A DNA stretch of 64,000 bases, from positions 3,086,001-3,150,000 of the forward strand of contig NZ_CP118607.1 in the NCBI RefSeq assembly GCF_028898945.1, read 5' to 3'. Made by a program: the position numbers and the translations under genes. Under the pieces are notes generated by a model. It worked only from the letters and a program-made list of their open reading frames with translations. It searched no databases and was not told where the DNA came from. Each line of letters begins with the position of its first letter. Position 1 is the first letter of the stretch. Positions 1 through 8,874 of this stretch are shown here, in pieces. The DNA comes from Pseudomonas sp. PSKL.D1 (GTDB lineage Bacteria > Pseudomonadota > Gammaproteobacteria > Pseudomonadales > Pseudomonadaceae).

Positions 1-649
1 AGGTGAAGTACAGGATCGGCTTGCCCTCCTTGTAGCGGGTGATGGTGTCGGCCATCAGCGCGAAGTAAGAGCCCTGGTCGACGTGCACGGCCTTGTCCAG
101 GTCATAGGCCTTCATGTGGTGCGAGATCACCAGTTCACAACCCCAGCCGGGGTTGCAGCCGGTGAGGTTGGCCTTGCCGTCACCATCGGTGTCGAACAAC
201 TTGGCGATTTCGGGTTTTTTAAGGTCGGTGATGTACTTGATGTGGTACTGCTCGGCGGTTTTCTTGTCGATCAGGTAACCCTGCAGTACACCCGGCATGA
301 TGTCGCCGGCCTTGACCATCACGTCGTCACCGCCGGCCTGCTGGTAGAACTTGTCGTGCAGCTTGTCCCACAGGTGCACGGTGAAGTCGGCGTCGCCGTT
401 GGCCAGCGCGACCATCATCACCCCGTATTCGGTTTCTTTCGGCTCCTGCACCTTGTAACCCAGCTCACGCAGGCCTTCCATGGCCACTTCGCCACGGAAG
501 CGCTCTTCAGCGATCGACGGGAAGATCGGCGTCACCTTCACGCCTTCGCCGGGCTTGTCGGCCGAGGCGTTGGCGCACAGTGAGGCGATGACCAACGCCA
601 GGGCACTGGCGCCTTGCAGGATGCTGCGGGAGAACGTGGATTCCAACAT
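1..649 (-). CDS. proX: Glycine betaine/proline ABC transporter substrate-binding protein (ProX-like), C-terminus cut by window edge
   Basis: Periplasmic binding component of an osmoprotectant importer. About 216 residues are visible and no stop is reached, so the 3' end lies outside the window. An N-terminal signal peptide (hydrophobic stretch ending ASA around residue 30) is followed by an OpuAC/ProX fold. The block TGCNPGWGCE, with its two cysteines, and the run MADTITRYKEGKP match E. coli ProX closely. It is the third gene after proV and proW on the same strand, 57 bases from proW, so this is a VWX operon. The ligand (glycine betaine, proline betaine, choline or carnitine) cannot be fixed from sequence. 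Confidence 0.9.
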   Translation of the reverse strand, partial: MLESTFSRSILQGASALALVIASLCANASADKPGEGVKVTPIFPSIAEERFRGEVAMEGLRELGYKVQEPKETEYGVMMVALANGDADFTVHLWDKLHDKFYQQAGGDDVMVKAGDIMPGVLQGYLIDKKTAEQYHIKYITDLKKPEIAKLFDTDGDGKANLTGCNPGWGCELVISHHMKAYDLDKAVHVDQGSYFALMADTITRYKEGKPILYFT

Positions 650-706
650 CGTCGCGTACCTTTTTCTGGTTGTTATGCTGTGTGCGGCAGTTCGAATGTG
701 TGTGTC

Positions 707-1657
707 TCAGGCAGTCTTGCGCCGCCCTGCTTGCCCGGCGCCGAACAGGCGCAACACGCCGCCTACGGGGCCGGTGTGGTACCAGCGCAGGCTGGGGTCG
801 GCGCTGGAGCGTGCGCCCATGGCCTGGGTCAGGCGGTCAAGGAAGATCGCCAGCAGCACCAGCCCCACGCCGCCCACGGTGGCCAGGCCCATGTCCAGCC
901 GGCCAATGCCGCGCAGCACCATCTGGCCCAGCCCGCCCACCGAAATCATCGACGCGATCACCACCATCGACAGCGACAGCATCAGGGTTTGGTTGAGGCC
1001 GGCCATGATCGTGGTGGTGGCCAGCGGCAACTGCACGCGGGTCAGCATTTGCCACGGGGTGCAGCCAAAGGCCCGGGCGGCTTCGATCTTGTCGTCCGGC
1101 ACCTGGCGAATGCCCAGGTTGGTCAGGCGTACCAGCGGTGGCAGGGCAAACACGATGGTGACCAGCACGCCCGGCACGTTGCCAATGCCGAACAGCATCA
1201 CCACCGGCACCAGGTAAACAAACGCCGGTAGCGTTTGCATGGCGTCGAGTATCGGCCGAATGATGCGCTCCAGGCGGTCGCTGCGGGCACAGACGATCCC
1301 CAACGGGATGCCGATCACGGCGCAGAAGAACACGGATGTAAGCACCAGTGCCAAAGTGGTCATCGACTCCGACCACACCCCGATCAACCCCAGCAAGGTC
1401 AGGGTGACGAAGCACAGCAAGGCCATGCGTTTGCCTGCCAACTGCCAGCCCAGCAACGACGACAGCAGAATGCCGATGGTGGGCGGGATGCTCTGCAGGA
1501 TGAACTCGATGCCGTTGAGCACCTGGTCGATCGGCCAACGGATGGCGCGAAATACCTCACGGAAGTTGTGCACCAGGAAATTGAGAGTGGCGGTTACCCA
1601 GTCACCCAAAGGGATGGTGGCCGCCTGGAACGGGTCGAGAAGGCTGAATTCGGACAT
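707..1657 (-). CDS. proW: Glycine betaine/proline ABC transporter permease (ProW-like)
   Basis: Inner-membrane permease of the osmoprotectant importer, 316 residues. Membrane segments begin near residue 60 and continue to about 275. The cytoplasmic EAA loop, EAARAFGCTPWQ at about 192-203, is the docking site for the ATPase. The start chosen has a GAGGAATG ribosome site just upstream; the reading frame is open further upstream but that extension lies inside proV and looks non-coding. It follows proV by 22 bases. Family membership (BPD transporter, ProW/OpuAB) is clear. The C-terminal tail of about 35 residues is basic and not conserved in character. Confidence 0.92.
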   Translation of the reverse strand: MSEFSLLDPFQAATIPLGDWVTATLNFLVHNFREVFRAIRWPIDQVLNGIEFILQSIPPTIGILLSSLLGWQLAGKRMALLCFVTLTLLGLIGVWSESMTTLALVLTSVFFCAVIGIPLGIVCARSDRLERIIRPILDAMQTLPAFVYLVPVVMLFGIGNVPGVLVTIVFALPPLVRLTNLGIRQVPDDKIEAARAFGCTPWQMLTRVQLPLATTTIMAGLNQTLMLSLSMVVIASMISVGGLGQMVLRGIGRLDMGLATVGGVGLVLLAIFLDRLTQAMGARSSADPSLRWYHTGPVGGVLRLFGAGQAGRRKTA

Positions 1658-1679
1658 CAGGGCATTCCTCGTGTTGGGC

Positions 1680-2570
1680 TCAGTGGCGGCTCTGGGTTTG
1701 CAGCGGCACCACGGCCGCCTTGCGGGCTTCCTGGCACGCCAGCAGGCGGGCACTGTCGAAGTGCTTGAAGAAGGCACGCACGTAGTCGTTGGCCGGCTGG
1801 TGGATCAGTTCTTGTGGTGTGCCGATCTGCACCACCCTGCCCCCTTCCATGATTGCGATGCGGTGGCCGATGCGCACGGCCTCCTCGATGTCGTGGGAGA
1901 TGAAAATGATGGTGCGCTGCTGCTCGGCCTGCAGGCGCATCAGCTCGCCCTGCATTTCGCTGCGAATCATCGGGTCGAGTGCCGAGAAGGCTTCGTCCAT
2001 CAGCAAGATGGTCGGGTCATTGGCCAGCGCGCGGGCCAGGCCCACCCGTTGCTGCATGCCGCCGGACAACTGGTGCGGGTAGCTGTGTTCGTGGCCGGCC
2101 AGGCCGACCTGGCTCAGCGCCTCACGAGCACGTCGGTTGCGAACCTCTTGCGCAACGCCGGCCACTTCCAGCCCGAAGGCCGCGTTCTGCAGCACGCTCA
2201 TGTGCGGCATCAGGGCGAAGGACTGGAACACCATGCCCATGTCCTTGCGGCGCACATCGATAAGGTCTTTGTCGGACAGCCCGGTGATTTCGCGGCCGTT
2301 GAGGTGGATGCTGCCGCTGGTGGGCTCGATCAGGCGGTTGAACAACCGCACCATGGTCGACTTGCCCGAGCCGGACAGCCCCATGATGACGAAGATCTCG
2401 CCGCGTTTAACGGAAAAGCTTGCATCGAACACGCCGACGACGTGGCCGGTCTTGCTGAAAATTTCGTTCTTGTCGGCACCCTTGCGCAACATCTCCATGG
2501 CCATGTCCGGGTTGGGCCCAAACACTTTGAAGATGTGGTTTACCGAAAGAATCTCATCGGCATGGCTCAT
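1680..2570 (-). CDS. proV: Glycine betaine/proline ABC transporter ATP-binding protein (ProV-like, without CBS domains)
   Basis: ATPase of the ProU-type importer. It shows Walker A GLSGSGKST (64-72), Q-loop Q116, signature LSGGMQQR (168-175), Walker B ILLMDEAFSALDP (188-200) and an H-loop in FISHD. The N-terminal GADKNEIFSKTG region is typical of ProV/OpuAA. At 296 residues it stops about 100 residues short of E. coli ProV (400), so the C-terminal CBS pair that senses ionic strength in relatives is absent. Uptake by this system may therefore follow transcription more than osmotic gating. It is the first gene of the operon, divergent from a LysR gene across 323 bases. Confidence 0.93.
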   Translation of the reverse strand: MSHADEILSVNHIFKVFGPNPDMAMEMLRKGADKNEIFSKTGHVVGVFDASFSVKRGEIFVIMGLSGSGKSTMVRLFNRLIEPTSGSIHLNGREITGLSDKDLIDVRRKDMGMVFQSFALMPHMSVLQNAAFGLEVAGVAQEVRNRRAREALSQVGLAGHEHSYPHQLSGGMQQRVGLARALANDPTILLMDEAFSALDPMIRSEMQGELMRLQAEQQRTIIFISHDIEEAVRIGHRIAIMEGGRVVQIGTPQELIHQPANDYVRAFFKHFDSARLLACQEARKAAVVPLQTQSRH

Positions 2571-2893
2571 ACGACCCTCGTTATTATGCTTATAACCAAT
2601 TCATCCACTCGCACCTTCAACAAGGCGGCTGGTGATCAGTGCGAGTACGCTTGGCAGTCCGTTCAAATTCGAACGTGAGTCAAAACCGGCACGCAGAATG
2701 TCCTGCTTCAAATTATTCGACATCGATGTCTCAATGCCGCGCCGTGGTTTTACGGTATGCCCAGGCCCGCCAGGGGTCCAACGACATTTGCAGGGCGCAA
2801 ATCATTACCTGAAGTTATCAATCGGCCGCGCGCATTTACCGTTGCGCGGCGAACAGGCTAGAGTGCCAGCACCTGGCTCGCCGAAGGACCACC
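2571..2893. promoter_or_regulatory. Divergent promoter region between proV and LysR gene, with two palindromes
   Basis: No gene is seen in these 323 bases. There is an imperfect inverted repeat CGTTCAAATTCGAACG at 2660-2675 and a perfect 12-base palindrome GACATCGATGTC at 2719-2730. Either could be the binding site of the divergent LysR protein or of a betaine/choline repressor. The stretch next to proV (2580-2600) is AT-rich and could hold the operon's -10 region. The sites are visible; the binding roles are inferred. Confidence 0.5.
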
Positions 2894-3868
2894 ATGGTCA
2901 GACACTCCGAACCCGATCAAACCCTGATCAAGATGCCGTCGCTGCGCGCCGTGAAGGTGTTCATCGCCGCCGCCAAGTACCAGAACTTCACCCGCGCGGC
3001 AGAATCGCTGTGCGTCACCCAGGCTGCGGTCAGCCGGCAGATCCGTGAACTGGAAACCTACCTGGGCGCCGAACTGTTCACCCGTGTGGGCCGCGCGGTA
3101 GAGCTGACCGTGGCCGGTTCGATCTTTTTCGATGCGGTGCAGTTATCGTTCGTCAACATTTCCCAGGCTGCCGAGCGCATCCGCAGCAACACCAACAGCA
3201 AACAGGTGGTGACCCTGTGCTGCTCGCCGGCATTCGCGGCCTTGTGGATGGGCCCGCGCATGCCGCGATTCTTCGAACAAAACCCTGACATCGACATCAA
3301 CCTGGTGACCACCCAGAACTTCCTGACCATGGAGCCGGGGGTGCGCCCGGACATCTACATCACCAAACTGGGCAAGGTGCAGGCCGGCTACAGCAGCCAC
3401 CCGCTCAACCACGACGTGATCTACCCGGTGTGCAGCCCGCAATACCTGGCGCAACACCCGGAACTGGGCACGTTGCAGGGTCTGCGCGACGGCACCTTGC
3501 TCAACCTCAGCCCCTATGGGCGCTCACAGGTAGCCGAGCATGTGGACTGGAGCGTGTGGCTGGCCTTTCACAATGTCGACCTGAAAGCCCGCGCCAGCAC
3601 AGCGCCGCACTTTTTCAATGCCAACGATTACAACCTGCTGGTGCAACTGGCGCTCAGCCACCAAGGTGTGGCGCTGGGCTGGCATCATCTGGTGGAGCCG
3701 CTGCTGGCACAGGGGCTGCTGGTGCGGCCGGTGGAGCAGCAACTGGTACTCAAAGACTCCTTCCACTCCCTGGCCTTCAATGAAGACAAAGAGCATGACC
3801 CCAGCTGCCACCGGCTGCGCGAGTGGCTGTTGACTGAGTTTCAGCCGTTGCTCGACAGCCTGGCCTGA
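2894..3868 (+). CDS. LysR-family transcriptional regulator, divergent from proVWX
   Basis: 324 residues. A winged-helix DNA-binding domain lies at about 17-75 (FTRAAESLCVTQAAVSRQIRELE), followed by a LysR substrate domain. The N-terminal style resembles the GcvA branch. Start chosen because AAGGA sits 6 bases before this ATG; a downstream ATG at residue 14 is possible. Being divergent from the betaine transporter operon, it is its probable regulator, perhaps responding to choline, betaine or choline sulfate. No choline-sulfatase or betaine catabolic gene is in view, so the ligand is open. Confidence 0.88.
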   Translation: MVRHSEPDQTLIKMPSLRAVKVFIAAAKYQNFTRAAESLCVTQAAVSRQIRELETYLGAELFTRVGRAVELTVAGSIFFDAVQLSFVNISQAAERIRSNTNSKQVVTLCCSPAFAALWMGPRMPRFFEQNPDIDINLVTTQNFLTMEPGVRPDIYITKLGKVQAGYSSHPLNHDVIYPVCSPQYLAQHPELGTLQGLRDGTLLNLSPYGRSQVAEHVDWSVWLAFHNVDLKARASTAPHFFNANDYNLLVQLALSHQGVALGWHHLVEPLLAQGLLVRPVEQQLVLKDSFHSLAFNEDKEHDPSCHRLREWLLTEFQPLLDSLA

Positions 3869-3946
3869 AACAGCTTGCAACCAACCCTGATTGCCATTCG
3901 GTCATTTTTCCACCCCCTGGCCGGGTTGATCTGTTAAAAAGCCACC

Positions 3947-4831
3947 ATGCCCACCCTCCTCCTCACCCACCTGCGCCGCCGCTGGCTGACCTGGCTGTTC
4001 GCCTCGTTGCTAGTCATTGGCCTGCCCACCGGTTGCGCCGTGCTGCAGCACAAGGAGCGCGAACTGGTGTTTCGCATCGAACCGGGCCAGGCCAGCTGGT
4101 TCCGGGGCCTGCCCAAGGGTGTGCAAGAGCTGGAACTGCGCCCGCGCAGCTTCGACAAGAACCAGAGCCTGCACGCCTGGTGGTGGCCCGCCCAGCGTGC
4201 AGACGCGCCGGCCATCCTGTACCTGCACGGCGTGCGATGGAACCTGACCGGGCAGTTGTTCCGCATCGAGCAGTTGCATGCCATGGGTTACTCGGTGTTG
4301 GCCGTGGACTACCGCGGTTTCGGCCAGAGCCGTGGGGGCCTGCCTTCCGAGGCCACCGTTTACGAAGATGCGCAGGTGGCCTGGGAACGTTTTGCGCAAC
4401 TGCAACCGGACGCGGGCAAACGGCTGATCTTCGGGCATTCGCTTGGCGGCGCGGTGGCGGTTGAACTGGCCACGGAACTGGCGCAGCAGGCACAGCAATC
4501 GGGCGGTGCCACGGCGGCACGGGGGCTGATTCTGGAGTCGACTTTCACCTCATTGGGCGATGTGGCAGCAGCGGTGGCCAACACCAGCCTGCCCGTGCGC
4601 TGGCTGTTGTCCCAGAAGTTCGATTCGCTGGACAAGATCAAGAACGTGGGCATGCCGCTGTTGCTGGTGCACGGGCTGGACGACCGCTTCGTACCGCCGC
4701 GCTTCAGCCAGCAGTTGTTCGATGCCGCGCAAGAGCCCAAGACCTTGTTGCTGGTGCCCGGTGCCACCCACAACAACAGCATGAGCCTGGCAGGGCAGCG
4801 TTATCGTCAGGCCATCAAGGCCTTGCTTTGA
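3947..4831 (+). CDS. Alpha/beta-hydrolase lipoprotein
   Basis: 294 residues. A twin-basic N-terminus and hydrophobic segment end in lipobox LPTGC, giving lipidated Cys30 and an envelope location. The hydrolase core has an oxyanion motif LHGVRWN (93-99), nucleophile elbow GHSLGG with Ser165, an acid in GLDDRF (Asp245/246) and catalytic His275 in GATHNN. It resembles the BEM46/YfhR serine hydrolases, whose substrates are mostly unknown. It ends 4 bases from the convergent lipoprotein gene. Substrate not predicted. Confidence 0.85.
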   Translation: MPTLLLTHLRRRWLTWLFASLLVIGLPTGCAVLQHKERELVFRIEPGQASWFRGLPKGVQELELRPRSFDKNQSLHAWWWPAQRADAPAILYLHGVRWNLTGQLFRIEQLHAMGYSVLAVDYRGFGQSRGGLPSEATVYEDAQVAWERFAQLQPDAGKRLIFGHSLGGAVAVELATELAQQAQQSGGATAARGLILESTFTSLGDVAAAVANTSLPVRWLLSQKFDSLDKIKNVGMPLLLVHGLDDRFVPPRFSQQLFDAAQEPKTLLLVPGATHNNSMSLAGQRYRQAIKALL

Positions 4832-4835
4832 TGGC

Positions 4836-5567
4836 CTATTGCACGGGCAGGAAGTTCATCAGCAGCAGGCTCTGCGCATAGTTAAGGCCAATCCGCCGAT
4901 AGCGCTCGTCCAGCAGTTCGGCCAACAAGTCCAGGCGCGCCACGATCTTTCCGAACTCCACCGCAAAACTCAGGTTGCTGCCTTCCTCCGAAATTTCGTT
5001 GGAGAACAGCAACAGCACGCCGTTGGCATCCTGACGCTGGCTGAGCATCCACGTAGCCTTCTCGATGTTGCGTGCGGCATTGTTGACGAACAACGGGTCA
5101 ATGGTGTCAGTCATGTAGAACTCGGTGCGCCCGCCATGGGCGGTGATCAGCATGCTGCCGATGGCGTAGATGAAGGCACCTACGCGGTCACCCCTGAACT
5201 CGGGGCTGAGGGCATAACTCAGTGCCGCCAGGTCGCGACGATTACCCAACTGTGGCAACGGCTGACGCTGTTCGATAGCCAACCGAATTTGCCGCTCGGC
5301 GGTGGCGGCGTCGACGTAGCCCGACAACTTCCACTGGTTGGGGTTGCGCAGGTACAGCTTGTTCATCAGCAGGTACAGGCTCTGCAGGTTGTCACGCATG
5401 GACAGCGTGGCCAGGCGGTCGACACTGGTCTGGAACAGCTCGCTGGGCTTGCCGTCGCTGAACTGGGTGACGATGTCCCGGCCTTGCTGTTGGGTGCAGG
5501 CGGCCAGGCAGGTCAAAGTGCCAGCCAGCAGCAGGCACGGGAGGAATCGGGAGGTGTTTGCAACCAT
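4836..5567 (-). CDS. Hypothetical lipoprotein
   Basis: 243 residues. The N-terminus carries a signal segment with lipobox LAAC, so Cys24 would be lipidated. The rest is mostly helical and soluble; I recognise no catalytic motif. The frame is open 32 codons further upstream, but the upstream part looks like translated non-coding DNA, and the chosen Met gives a canonical lipoprotein signal, although no strong ribosome site precedes it. It lies 96 bases downstream of hisN on the same strand, so it may be co-transcribed. Function unknown. Confidence 0.75.
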   Translation of the reverse strand: MVANTSRFLPCLLLAGTLTCLAACTQQQGRDIVTQFSDGKPSELFQTSVDRLATLSMRDNLQSLYLLMNKLYLRNPNQWKLSGYVDAATAERQIRLAIEQRQPLPQLGNRRDLAALSYALSPEFRGDRVGAFIYAIGSMLITAHGGRTEFYMTDTIDPLFVNNAARNIEKATWMLSQRQDANGVLLLFSNEISEEGSNLSFAVEFGKIVARLDLLAELLDERYRRIGLNYAQSLLLMNFLPVQ

Positions 5568-5663
5568 CGGCACCGGGTCGTATTCGGCGGCCGCGCCGGG
5601 AATCGGGGCGGCCTGGCCAAGGATAGAACCCGGAATTGGAAAAAAGTGCGACGCTTGGCGCAA

Positions 5664-6455
5664 TCACATGGCGTGGCGCAGCATCTCCACCACCTGCGCA
5701 TGCAGCGCCGGGTCACCACACGCCACCACACAGCCACCATTTTGCGCAGAACTGCCGTCCCAAGCAGTAATTACACCCCCTGCCCCTTCGATGATCGGCA
5801 TCAACGCCTGCACGTCATACGGCTGCAGGCTGGCTTCGACAATCACATCCACAAACCCCGACGCCAGCATGCAGTAGGCGTAGCAATCGCCGCCGTAACG
5901 CATCAGCCGCGCCTTGCTGGCGACGGATTCGAAGGCTGCTTTGCGTTCGGGAGTGTCGAACATGTCTGGCGTTGTGCACATCAGCGTCGCCGAGGCCAGG
6001 TCGGCACAGGCCCGGGTCTTGAGTGGGGTGCCGCTGCGCCAGGCGCCTTCCGGGGTGCCGACGAAGCGTTCACCGGTAAAAGGCTGGTTCATCACACCAA
6101 CCACAGGCCGCGAGCCGTCGTTCAGCGCAATCAGCGTGCCCCACAGTGGCAGGCCGGTGATGAACGCGCGGGTGCCGTCGATGGGGTCGAGTACCCAGGT
6201 CAGCGGGCTGGTGCCGACCTCAACGCCCGCTTCTTCACCCAGGATGCCGTGCGCCGGGTAACGTGCCTGAATCAGCTCGCGCATGGCGTCTTCCGCCGCT
6301 TTGTCGGCCACGGTTACCGGGTCGTACAGGCGCCCGCCCTTGTCTTCCACATCCAGGCTGGCGCGAAAATACGGCTTGATCGCGGTTGCGGCGGCGTCGG
6401 CCAACTGCTCGGCGAAGGCGCGGAATTCGCTGATCTGTTCAGCATTCAGGGACAT
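5664..6455 (-). CDS. hisN: Inositol-monophosphatase family phosphatase, histidinol-phosphatase HisN type
   Basis: 263 residues, the usual length. The Mg-dependent phosphatase motifs are present: DPVTVADKAAE (45-55), GEE (73-75), DPIDGT (90-95) and a late QPYD aspartate (214). The wording around these (WVLDPIDGTRAF, YGGDCYAY, EASLQPYDVQAL) matches the HisN-like histidinol-phosphatases of actinobacteria and pseudomonads better than SuhB. Predicted to dephosphorylate L-histidinol phosphate in histidine synthesis; a broader sugar-phosphate substrate cannot be excluded. It stands alone, with no other his gene nearby. Confidence 0.85.
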   Translation of the reverse strand: MSLNAEQISEFRAFAEQLADAAATAIKPYFRASLDVEDKGGRLYDPVTVADKAAEDAMRELIQARYPAHGILGEEAGVEVGTSPLTWVLDPIDGTRAFITGLPLWGTLIALNDGSRPVVGVMNQPFTGERFVGTPEGAWRSGTPLKTRACADLASATLMCTTPDMFDTPERKAAFESVASKARLMRYGGDCYAYCMLASGFVDVIVEASLQPYDVQALMPIIEGAGGVITAWDGSSAQNGGCVVACGDPALHAQVVEMLRHAM

Positions 6456-6597
6456 GGGGCAAGCCTCGGAATAATGGGTGGGGCCGCATCATACCCGACA
6501 TTGCACGGCGCAGTGGGCAAAGCACCGCTTGGGGCTAGACTGAACAGACCAGGACACCATGCATGAACCGGGGGGCTGCCGCACGTGGAGGTGTGAG

Positions 6598-7488
6598 ATG
6601 AGCCAGTTCAAGCGTTTGTTCGTCATGCTGGGCCCGCAAATGCGCCATACGCCCGCGCTACAGCGCGCCGCAGCGTTGGCCGATTCCAGTGGCGCCTTGC
6701 TGGATATCAACGTGTTCGTCGACGATGTCGACACCTTCGGCTTGATGAGCGATGGCCATGAGCGTGAACGCCTCCTGGCTGACAACCGCCAGTGGCTGGC
6801 CGATCAGGCTGAACAGCTTGGCAATGCCGGGCTGGATGTGTCCACCGAACTGCTGCTGACCCGCGACCCGCTGGGCAGCGCACTGGAACGCATCGAACAG
6901 TTGGGCTGCGACCTGCTGGTGAAGGACGTACAGCACGAGCCAGTGCTCAAGCGCCTGCTGGTCACGCCGCTGGACTGGCAATTGCTCAAGGAAAGCCCCG
7001 TGGCGGTCCATCTGGTCAGTGACATCCGCCTGCCATTACCCCGGCAGATTGCAGCGGCCGTGGACCTGAACAGCCATGGCGCGGGCGAACATCTGGACGA
7101 ACAGGTGATCCACTGCGCCCATGCGTTGGCGCTGCAGTGCAATGCCGAACTGCACCTGCTGCATGTGTGCGATGCCACCAAAACCCACATTGCCGACTTT
7201 GGCGCGGGCACGGTGACCATGCCAGGCTTCGACAGCAGCGTGCGCACGGCCCAGCGCACGGCGTTCAACCGCTTGGGCGACCACCACCAGATCGAACTGG
7301 AGCGGCGGCATTTTCTTGAGGGCCCCGCCATCAAGGCGATTGCCCAGTTTGTCAGCCACAGCCGGGTGGATGTGATCGTGATGGGCAGCCATCGGCATGA
7401 CGCCATGCAGACCTTTTTGGGTGGCACCACGGCGCACGTAGTGGAGCACCCGCTGTGCAATGTACTGGCGATCAAGGCGGTACGGTAA
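6598..7488 (+). CDS. Tandem universal stress protein (UspE-like)
   Basis: 296 residues, two UspA domains (about 1-145 and 150-296), the layout of UspE. The second domain carries an ATP-binding-type signature, GSHRHDAMQTFLGG followed by TTAHVVEHP. The start is set by GGAGG six bases upstream; a longer reading from 6559 lacks such a site. Single-gene unit followed by a REP pair. Cytoplasmic stress protein with no defined reaction. Confidence 0.88.
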   Translation: MSQFKRLFVMLGPQMRHTPALQRAAALADSSGALLDINVFVDDVDTFGLMSDGHERERLLADNRQWLADQAEQLGNAGLDVSTELLLTRDPLGSALERIEQLGCDLLVKDVQHEPVLKRLLVTPLDWQLLKESPVAVHLVSDIRLPLPRQIAAAVDLNSHGAGEHLDEQVIHCAHALALQCNAELHLLHVCDATKTHIADFGAGTVTMPGFDSSVRTAQRTAFNRLGDHHQIELERRHFLEGPAIKAIAQFVSHSRVDVIVMGSHRHDAMQTFLGGTTAHVVEHPLCNVLAIKAVR

Positions 7489-7491
7489 CTG

Positions 7492-7565
7492 TAGGAGCGG
7501 ATTCATCCGCGATGCAGGCAATGCGGTGCATGGCCAGCAATCGCGGACGAAACCGCTCCCGCGGC
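7492..7565. repeat. REP pair (P. putida type)
   Basis: Two facing copies: GTAGGAGCGGATTCATCCGC at the left, and a diverged inverted copy around TCGCGGACGAAACCGCTCCC at the right. It sits between the convergent usp and pagL genes and may act as transcription boundary. Confidence 0.85.
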
Positions 7566-7570
7566 GACCA

Positions 7571-8092
7571 TCAGAACCCTTTGCTGTAGAACAGCGAGTA
7601 CGACTCGATACCATCGTTCGGCTGCTTGAGGCCGGCGTTGGAATAGTGCATCGCCCGCAGGCCCACCTTCTGCTCACCCGGCAACTTCAGGCCAAAGCCG
7701 ATACGGTCTTCGAAGTTGACCGCCGAGCCCAGGCGCTGGTCACCCACATCGGTCTTGGAAAACGCCGCCAGACCAATGCCCACCTCAATGTATGGGGTAT
7801 AGGTAAAACCAGTGAATTCGTAAGTGAACACCGGGCTCAACGACAGCGAATGAGCACCACTGGCTTCACCCCCTTCCCAGTAGGTGTAGGCCGCATCCCA
7901 ATAGCCACTGAGAAAACCGGTACTGCTTTGCAGCCACTTCGTGTCCCAGTCGAAGGACATGCCGAGCCGGTAGGTCATGTCGCCTTGGCCAGTGGCCCCC
8001 ACAGCACCGGAGATCTGCGCAGCCTGAGCCACGCTGGTGCCGGCAAAAGCCAACACAGCAGCGGCCAACGACGCGGCGAGACGGGTTTTCAT
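7571..8092 (-). CDS. pagL: Lipid A 3-O-deacylase PagL
   Basis: 173 residues including a 23-25 residue signal peptide ending VAQA. Outer-membrane 8-strand beta-barrel that removes the acyl chain at position 3 of lipid A. The catalytic triad lies where the P. aeruginosa enzyme has it: His149 and Ser151 in MHYSN, and Glu163 in DGIES (126/128/140 in mature numbering). The C-terminal SLFYSKGF ends in Phe as outer-membrane proteins do. Start chosen at the Met after AGGAGAAG. Monocistronic; the UTR contains an antisense-oriented terminator hairpin. Confidence 0.95.
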   Translation of the reverse strand: MKTRLAASLAAAVLAFAGTSVAQAAQISGAVGATGQGDMTYRLGMSFDWDTKWLQSSTGFLSGYWDAAYTYWEGGEASGAHSLSLSPVFTYEFTGFTYTPYIEVGIGLAAFSKTDVGDQRLGSAVNFEDRIGFGLKLPGEQKVGLRAMHYSNAGLKQPNDGIESYSLFYSKGF

Positions 8093-8124
8093 CAATGACT
8101 TCTCCTGATGGTCACACGGATTGA

Positions 8125-8152
8125 CGGGGGCTTTTGCCCCTCGATTTTTTTT
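8125..8152 (+). terminator. Intrinsic terminator oriented against pagL
   Basis: A GGGGGC-TTTT-GCCCC hairpin is followed on the + strand by a run of eight T. No + strand gene ends just upstream, because pagL reads the other way, so this would stop transcripts running antisense through pagL. On the pagL strand it forms a hairpin just upstream of the ribosome site. The rest of 8153-8362 contains only a repeated GGTCACACGGA (8110-8120 and 8173-8183) and AT-rich promoter-like sequence. Confidence 0.6.
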
Positions 8153-8362
8153 GGTGCCCGGTGCATCCAACCGGTCACACGGAGTAATACTTTTCTGATT
8201 ATTGTCCAGATAATCAGAAAGTTGAAAGTGAATTGCCACTATTGTCTATCAGTCGTATTCCGCTACGGCATGTTCACCCAGCAAGCGACGCTGCCTGGGG
8301 GTTGCGGGTATGTGCGCCTCTACGTATGGAGTACGGATGTACTCCTTGCGTCTATCCGCTAC

Positions 8363-8806
8363 TCATCGCCAGTTCAGGTTCACCGTTGCTGGCGATTTCC
8401 CATCCACCGCGACTTGCTGCTGTACCGTCGCCCCCTCAGCCTGACCGATGACTTTGTAATGCCCCGGCGGCAACTGCACATACAGCAATGGCCCGACATC
8501 CTGCAGGGTCAACAGTGAGTTGCCCTGTGCATTCTGGATATCCACGGATGCACCGCTCTGGAACTTGCCTTCAGGGCCAATGGAAAGTTCCACATGCAGG
8601 TTGTAGCCTTTGGTCTGGCGCAGCGCATTGGCTTCATCCTGGCCAATGCCACCCTGCACATAGCGGATGCCGTTCTGCTCCTGGGGCTGCAGTTGCACGG
8701 CCTGCATGTCGATGGGGGCACTGAGGTCGGCGGCGGCCGCAAGGGTCCAGGGCAGCGCCAAGGTGATCAGCAGCGCGGCGCCCAACGCATAGTGATGGTT
8801 ACGCAT
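8363..8806 (-). CDS. Small secreted protein of unknown function
   Basis: 147 residues with a signal peptide ending LAAAA near residue 25. The mature part is beta-rich. The closing section, PPGHYKVIGQAEG then a VAVDGKSPATVNLNW ending, resembles carboxypeptidase-regulatory/PEGA-like beta domains that sit in the periplasm. Good ribosome site AGGGG before the start. No catalytic residues recognised and no operon partner. Confidence 0.75.
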   Translation of the reverse strand: MRNHHYALGAALLITLALPWTLAAAADLSAPIDMQAVQLQPQEQNGIRYVQGGIGQDEANALRQTKGYNLHVELSIGPEGKFQSGASVDIQNAQGNSLLTLQDVGPLLYVQLPPGHYKVIGQAEGATVQQQVAVDGKSPATVNLNWR

Positions 8807-8874
8807 GGTTCACCCCTCCTGTGAGGGAATGGCTTACCCAATATCAGACGCCCGGCAATCCAAGTCGTTCGTGC

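Noticed and set aside
707-1777. Longer permease frame starting at 1777
   Set aside because: The first 40 codons overlap proV out of frame and are Arg/Ala-rich; the Met at 1657 has a good ribosome site.
4839-6566. Long + strand frame opposite the lipoprotein and hisN genes
   Set aside because: Antisense shadow of hisN, which has complete phosphatase motifs.
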